A stretch of 64,000 bases of DNA from Intestinimonas sp052065695 (GTDB lineage Bacteria > Bacillota > Clostridia > Oscillospirales > Oscillospiraceae). The stretch spans positions 12,402 to 76,401 of the forward strand of contig NZ_JBQHTM010000010.1 of the NCBI RefSeq assembly GCF_052065695.1. The letters are read 5' to 3'. Below, in pieces: positions 60,266 to 64,000 of this stretch. The notes under the pieces were generated by a model. That model was not told the origin of the DNA, did no database searches, and saw only the letters and a list, made by a program, of their open reading frames with translations. Position numbers and translations under genes: made by a program. Each line of letters starts with the position of its first letter. Positions within the stretch are counted from its first letter, which is position 1.

Positions 60266-61969
60266 ATGAGCAGGAAAAAACAAGTCTATGAAAAAATCAC
60301 CGCTCTCTACTGCCGTATCTCTCTGGATGACGGCGGCGACAATGAGAGCATGAGCATCAGCAACCAGAAAATCATGCTCCGGGACTTCGCAGAAAAGCAT
60401 GGGATGTTCCAGTATGAGTATTATGTGGATGACGGCTATACGGGCCGCAATTTCAACCGCCCTTCGTTCCAGCGCATGATCGCTGACATTGAGGCGGGGA
60501 AAATCGGCTGCGTCATCACGAAAGACCTATCGAGGCTCGGCAGGAATTATATCGAAGCCGGAAGCTATATCGAAATCTTTTTCCCAAAACACAATGTGCG
60601 CTATATGGCTATCACGGACGGCGTGGACAGCCTGACCCGCCAGGAGATGGACATCACGCCCTTCAAAAATATCCTCAATGAATTTTATAGCCGCGACACC
60701 AGCAAGAAGGTCAAGGCAGTCAAAAAAGCCTGTGCAGAAAACGGCAAATTCATGGGAACCTACCCCGCCTACGGCTATAAGCGGAATCCGGCGGATAAGC
60801 ACCATCTGGTGATCGACGAGGACACCGCCCCGATTGTGCGCCGTATCTTCGAGATGCGGGCAGCCGGAACAGGGTTTCACGCCATCGCCGTCACGCTGAA
60901 TGAGGAAGGCATCCCATCCCCCGGTGTGCTGTACTACCAGCGCAAGGGACAGAGCGATCCGCGCCGGGTCAACCACAAATGGGCAGACCAGACGGTGAAG
61001 AATATCGTCCGCAGCGAGGTTTACATCGGCAATATGGTCCAGGGAAAGACCGGAACGCTGTCGTATAAGTCCCGCAAGCTCGTGGGCAAACCGGAGGAAG
61101 AATGGATTCGTGTGGAAGGGACCCATGAACCCATTATCTCGCAGGAGCTGTGGGATACCGTGGTCAGCATTGACAAAAAGAAAGTGCGGAAATCTTCTGC
61201 CGCTGACGGCTATAAGAGCATCTTCACCGGTCTTGTGTACTGTGCGGACTGCGGCTTCAAAATGAGAAATCAGGTGGAGCGATTCACCTATAAAGACGGG
61301 ACGCCGGGGCGGTACAGCTCCTTTATCTGTGGGAACTACTCCCGCAGCGGCAAGGGGGCCTGCACCATCCACACCATCTATGAGAATGTACTGAGCCAGC
61401 TTGTGTTGGAGGACATTCGGGAAAAGGCCCGTTTTGCGGAATATGACCCGGAACAGCTGGTCCAGCAGATTATCCGCTTAAAGGATAAAGAAGCCAAAAG
61501 CCGCCTTTCCTCCTGTGAACAGGAGCTGAAAACATATACGGCGCGGCTTTCCGATCTGGAACGGCTGATGCAGAATCTCTATGAGGATAAATGCGCCGGA
61601 ACCATCCCGCAGACCGTTTTTCAAACCCTGATGCACAAATATGAAGCAGAACGGGCAGAAAAGTCCGAAGCAATCCCGGAACTGGAACGCAAGGTCAAAA
61701 GCTACCTGGAAAACCGCACGGATGCGAACCGCTGGCTGGCTATTATCCGCCGGTACACAGAGATTACCGAGCTGGATGAATCCATTCTCTTTGAACTGGT
61801 AGACCGCATTGAGGTTGGAGAAACCAAAAAAGTGGGCGGCCAGCGGGTTTGTGACCTCCGCGTTTACTACCGCTATGTTGGAAATGTGGACGCGGCGCTG
61901 GCAAGGGATATTGCCGCAAGCGAAAATATCCCGGAAGAAAGGAGGCTACCACTTGAAGAAGCAATATAA
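60266..61969 (+). CDS. large serine recombinase 1
   Basis: A 567-residue site-specific recombinase (TnpX-like). The resolvase domain has the catalytic Ser19 in ALYCRISLDDGG, with VDDGYTGRNFNRPSFQRM (about 52-69) and TKDLSRLGRNYIEAG (about 83-97). The recombinase domain follows (GTYPAYGYKRNP near 162-173). A zinc ribbon (VYCADCGFKM near 327-336 and later C-x-C) and a leucine-rich coiled coil (about 400-490) come after it. ATG 60266 has AGGAGA upstream. It is followed directly by a second recombinase that begins 17 bases before this one ends. Two adjacent large recombinases acting together are known in several clostridial elements. Confidence 0.92.
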   Translation: MSRKKQVYEKITALYCRISLDDGGDNESMSISNQKIMLRDFAEKHGMFQYEYYVDDGYTGRNFNRPSFQRMIADIEAGKIGCVITKDLSRLGRNYIEAGSYIEIFFPKHNVRYMAITDGVDSLTRQEMDITPFKNILNEFYSRDTSKKVKAVKKACAENGKFMGTYPAYGYKRNPADKHHLVIDEDTAPIVRRIFEMRAAGTGFHAIAVTLNEEGIPSPGVLYYQRKGQSDPRRVNHKWADQTVKNIVRSEVYIGNMVQGKTGTLSYKSRKLVGKPEEEWIRVEGTHEPIISQELWDTVVSIDKKKVRKSSAADGYKSIFTGLVYCADCGFKMRNQVERFTYKDGTPGRYSSFICGNYSRSGKGACTIHTIYENVLSQLVLEDIREKARFAEYDPEQLVQQIIRLKDKEAKSRLSSCEQELKTYTARLSDLERLMQNLYEDKCAGTIPQTVFQTLMHKYEAERAEKSEAIPELERKVKSYLENRTDANRWLAIIRRYTEITELDESILFELVDRIEVGETKKVGGQRVCDLRVYYRYVGNVDAALARDIAASENIPEERRLPLEEAI

Positions 61970-63592
61970 GGTCGGCATCTACTGCCGCCTGAGTGTGGAC
62001 GATGCTTCCAATTCCGCAAAGGCAAAGAACTATATCCCCGGCGATGAATCCACCAGCATTGAAAATCAGTATGAAATCCTCTCCAGATTTGTTATGCTGA
62101 ATGGCTGGATGGAGGTCAAGACTTATCGGGACGATGGGTACAGCGGTGGAAATTTTCAGCGGCCCGGATTTTTGGAAATGCTGGAGGATGCCCGCCACGG
62201 CCTGATTAACCTGATCCTGGTCAAAGACCTGTCCCGTTTGGGGCGTGACTTTGTAGAGGTAGGCCGCTATACGGATGTGATTTTCCCGTCCCTTGGCTGC
62301 CGGTTCGTGTCTGTGCTGGACTGTCTGGACAGCGAGGGCGACAACACCGATATGCTGCACTTCCGCAGTCTGATGAACGACTACCATCTGAAAGACTTGT
62401 CGGGAAAAATCAAATCAGTGCTGTACTCCAAAAAGAAAAGCGGCCAATACCTGACCGCCTATGCTCCTTACGGATACCGCAAGAGTGATGAGGACAAACA
62501 CCGGCTGGTGGTGGATGAAGAAGCCGCCGCTGTGGTGCGGGAGATCTACCGGATGCGCTATTCAGGCATGGCCTACGGCAAGATTGCGGCGGTGCTGAAC
62601 AAGAAAGACATCCTTTCTCCCCGCTGGCACTGGGAACTGCACTACGGAAAAAAAGCATCTGCAAATACTCCAAACTTTGGACCTATGCCACGGTGAAAAA
62701 CATCCTGAATGACACCGTTTATCTCGACATAGTCACACAGAACCGCACCGGCTCCCGTTCCTACAAGGACAAAACCATGATACAGAAGCCGGAAACGGAA
62801 TGGATTTGCCACGAGGATGCCCATGAAGCAATCATTGACCGGAAACTGTGGGAGGCGGTTCAGGAAAAGAACCGGGTAGTCAAACAGCAGGTAGCAAACC
62901 GTGCCGACCCTCTGCCTGCCCTGTTCACCGGCAAACTGGTCTGTGCTGATTGCGGGCATCCCCTGGTAGCCACCCGCGAGACCCAGCGCAGAAAAAACGG
63001 GACATCCAAGCGGTATGTTTCCTATATCTGCTCACACTTTGCCACCACCGGACACAGCGCCTGTTCCTGGCACCGGATTTATGAAATCTCTCTGAAAACG
63101 CTGGTACTGAATGAAATCCGGGCGCACAGTCAAGCGGTGGCACAGGATGAAAACGAGGTGCTGGACAAGCTGAAACAGCAGATTCTTTATGAAAGCACCG
63201 CAAAGCAGGAAGATTCCAAACTGGAAATCAGCCGACTGCGGCGGCGTATTGGAGAACTGGAACACATGACCGTCAAACTCTACGAGGATAAGGTCAGTGG
63301 CACGATCAATAGCGATACCTTTGCTATTCTGATTCAGAAAAGCGAACAGGAGCGCATACAAAAGACTGACCGCTTAGACACACTTCTGGCAGAGGAACGA
63401 AAAGCCCAGCAGGAGGTTGAAAATATCCGGCAATGGGCAGGCATCGTCCGCCGCTATCTGGATGTGCAGGAGCTTGACCGGGAAATCGTTGAGGAACTGA
63501 TTGACCACATCGAGATCGGGGAACGCTCCGTTATAGACGGTCAGCGTCACCAGGACATTAAAATCTTTTACCGCTTCGTAGGTGTGGTATAA
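61953..63592 (+). pseudogene. large serine recombinase 2, frameshifted in an A-run
   Basis: TTG 61953 (GGAGG seven bases before) begins a resolvase domain: VGIYCRLSVDDAS with catalytic Ser14, YRDDGYSGGNFQRPGF, VKDLSRLGRDFVEVGRY. Near 62646-62655 the frame shifts: GGA followed by seven A bases instead of eight gives a short wrong tail (KASANTPNFGPMPR, stop). The next frame, entered at 62693 or just before (CKYSKLWTYATVKNILND), continues as VKNILNDTVYLDIV, zinc ribbon CADCGHPLV, coiled coil and the usual C-terminus. Together about 546 residues. Either a real mutation, an assembly error, or slippage restoring the frame. Confidence 0.85.
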
Positions 63593-63608
63593 TGGGAAAA
63601 AGAAAAGA

Positions 63609-63631
63609 CCCGGCTGCATCCGCAGTCCGGG
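63609..63631 (+). terminator. hairpin after the recombinases
   Basis: CCCGGCTGC (63609-63617) pairs with GCAG-T-CCGGG (63622-63631) with one bulge; a weak T-run follows. It is only a tentative terminator. Confidence 0.4.
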
Positions 63632-63701
63632 CATATACCTGACAACATTCTATGAAAACGGTTTGCGATTGAACCGCGTTGCTTTGTCGAAAAAGAGTGA
63701 T

Positions 63702-63893
63702 TCAGCAGAATACCCTTCCCAAACAGCTTATGTTCTTAAATAAGTTCAAAAAGCACATGACATCGGTGCTGCCATTGGTGCTTTCCGTGTCAATGCCGTT
63801 GTTCAGAGCGATAAACCGGCAGCCCAGGGATGGGAACAGGTAGTCCGTGTACTGTCCAAATTCGATGTAGTTACGGCCAAAACGGGACAGGGG
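63702..63893 (-). pseudogene. fragment of a third serine recombinase
   Basis: A 64-codon minus-strand frame reads LSRFGRNYIEFGQYTDYLFP.. then SLGCRFIALNNGIDTESTN.., the catalytic-domain segment after the Ser motif of the same recombinase class. It stops at 63704-63702 in unrelated sequence and is cut off at its upstream end near 63893, exactly where an IS-like end begins. It is in the opposite orientation to the two complete recombinase genes. Non-functional. Confidence 0.75.
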
Positions 63894-63916
63894 TCAATCC
63901 CAAATTTTGTGTAAAC
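63891..63916. mobile_element. possible terminal inverted repeat of an insertion sequence
   Basis: GGGTCAATCCCAAATTTTGTGTAAAC resembles the ends of IS256-type elements (GTTTACACAAAAT core), and the recombinase fragment is broken at this point. The family is recalled from general knowledge, not checked. The rest of the IS would lie to the right, beyond the window. Confidence 0.35.
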
Positions 63917-63952
63917 GCTAAATTGTGGTGCAAAATAGAGCAAAAATATTTT

Positions 63953-63988
63953 AAGGCGGGAGCGGCGCAAGCTGCTGCCGCCTTTTCT
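63953..63988 (+). terminator. hairpin near the window end
   Basis: AAGGCGG (63953-63959) pairs with CCGCCTT (63978-63984), with an inner AGC/GCT pairing and TTTT behind. Probably a terminator or the leader of an IS transposase outside the window. Confidence 0.4.
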
Positions 63989-64000
63989 ACAAAAATAACA

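Larger units (their letters stand above)
56933..63900 (+). mobile_element. integrated element with relaxase remnant, replication and serine-recombinase genes
   Basis: From 56933 on, the gene content changes to mobile functions: MobV-type relaxase remnant, CHC2 primase-like and VapE-type proteins, a small protein, and two tandem large serine recombinases, all on the plus strand, ending at a recombinase fragment and a possible IS end. Such order is found in Tn4451/TnpX-like and integrative mobilizable elements of Clostridia. Exact ends and attachment sites are not visible; 56933-57120 has no recognisable gene. The boundaries given are approximate. Confidence 0.65.

Overview
The window is high-GC, gene-dense chromosome of an anaerobic, fermentative Gram-positive bacterium, most like the gut Oscillospiraceae (the Flavonifractor / Lawsonibacter / Intestinimonas type). 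This rests on strong GGAGG ribosome-binding sites, frequent TTG/GTG starts, [4Fe-4S] hydroxyacyl-CoA dehydratases, a nickel-pincer lactate racemase, a glycine riboswitch and Clostridia-type serine-recombinase elements. It is inferred from gene content only. I see no rRNA, tRNA or CRISPR array.

2-3278: the end of a chemoreceptor, pgi, and a small P-loop protein. The 3' end of pgi is repeated twice downstream, separated by hairpin-rich repeats.

3534-20790: two related polyol-phosphate loci. The first is a minus-strand operon: TIM-barrel protein, NagD/AraL-like HAD phosphatase, FGGY kinase, AraM/EgsA-like glycerol-1-phosphate dehydrogenase, then a triad of GlpA-like flavoprotein, OoxA/HcnB-like flavoprotein and DUF1667 protein. 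A divergent DeoR-type repressor faces it. Next comes a EutH-like permease / FGGY kinase operon. Divergent to that is a second copy of the oxidoreductase triad plus a flavodoxin-like reductase. No ethanolamine-utilisation enzyme is present, so the EutH homologue probably carries something else. I infer transport, phosphorylation and flavin/Fe-S oxidation of a polyol or its phosphate.

20791-28985: isocitrate dehydrogenase; a homing-endonuclease-associated-repeat protein behind a candidate cobalamin-type riboswitch; a glycosyltransferase; thioredoxin reductase; and a two-component system. 29007-33687: a divergent lactate module (LctP permease; LarA racemase with a GlcD-type dehydrogenase) around four TTGGTnnnACCAA-like operators. 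33814-42657: MATE/MarR pair with a perfect 20-bp palindrome, a three-subunit molybdenum hydroxylase, a YibE/F membrane protein and a secreted metallophosphoesterase.

42917-53703: the best candidate for an uncharacterised pathway. One minus-strand operon holds a class III CoA-transferase, acyl-CoA dehydrogenase, 2-hydroxyacyl-CoA dehydratase activator and both dehydratase subunits, a SLC13/DASS transporter and an acyl-CoA ligase. It follows a textbook GG-N10-GC sigma-54 promoter and a field of TTGCAC repeats. A PAS/AAA+/Fis sigma-54 activator is divergent. It should reduce an imported 2-hydroxy acid through CoA esters to a saturated acid; the substrate is unknown.

53839-64000: an alanine/glycine symporter under a tandem glycine riboswitch with its own terminator; a decayed zinc-ribbon gene; then a mobile-element region with a truncated MobV-type relaxase, CHC2 primase-like protein, VapE-type helicase, CGTTGCCGG repeats, a small protein, two tandem large serine recombinases (the second frameshifted), and a third recombinase fragment cut off at a possible IS end.
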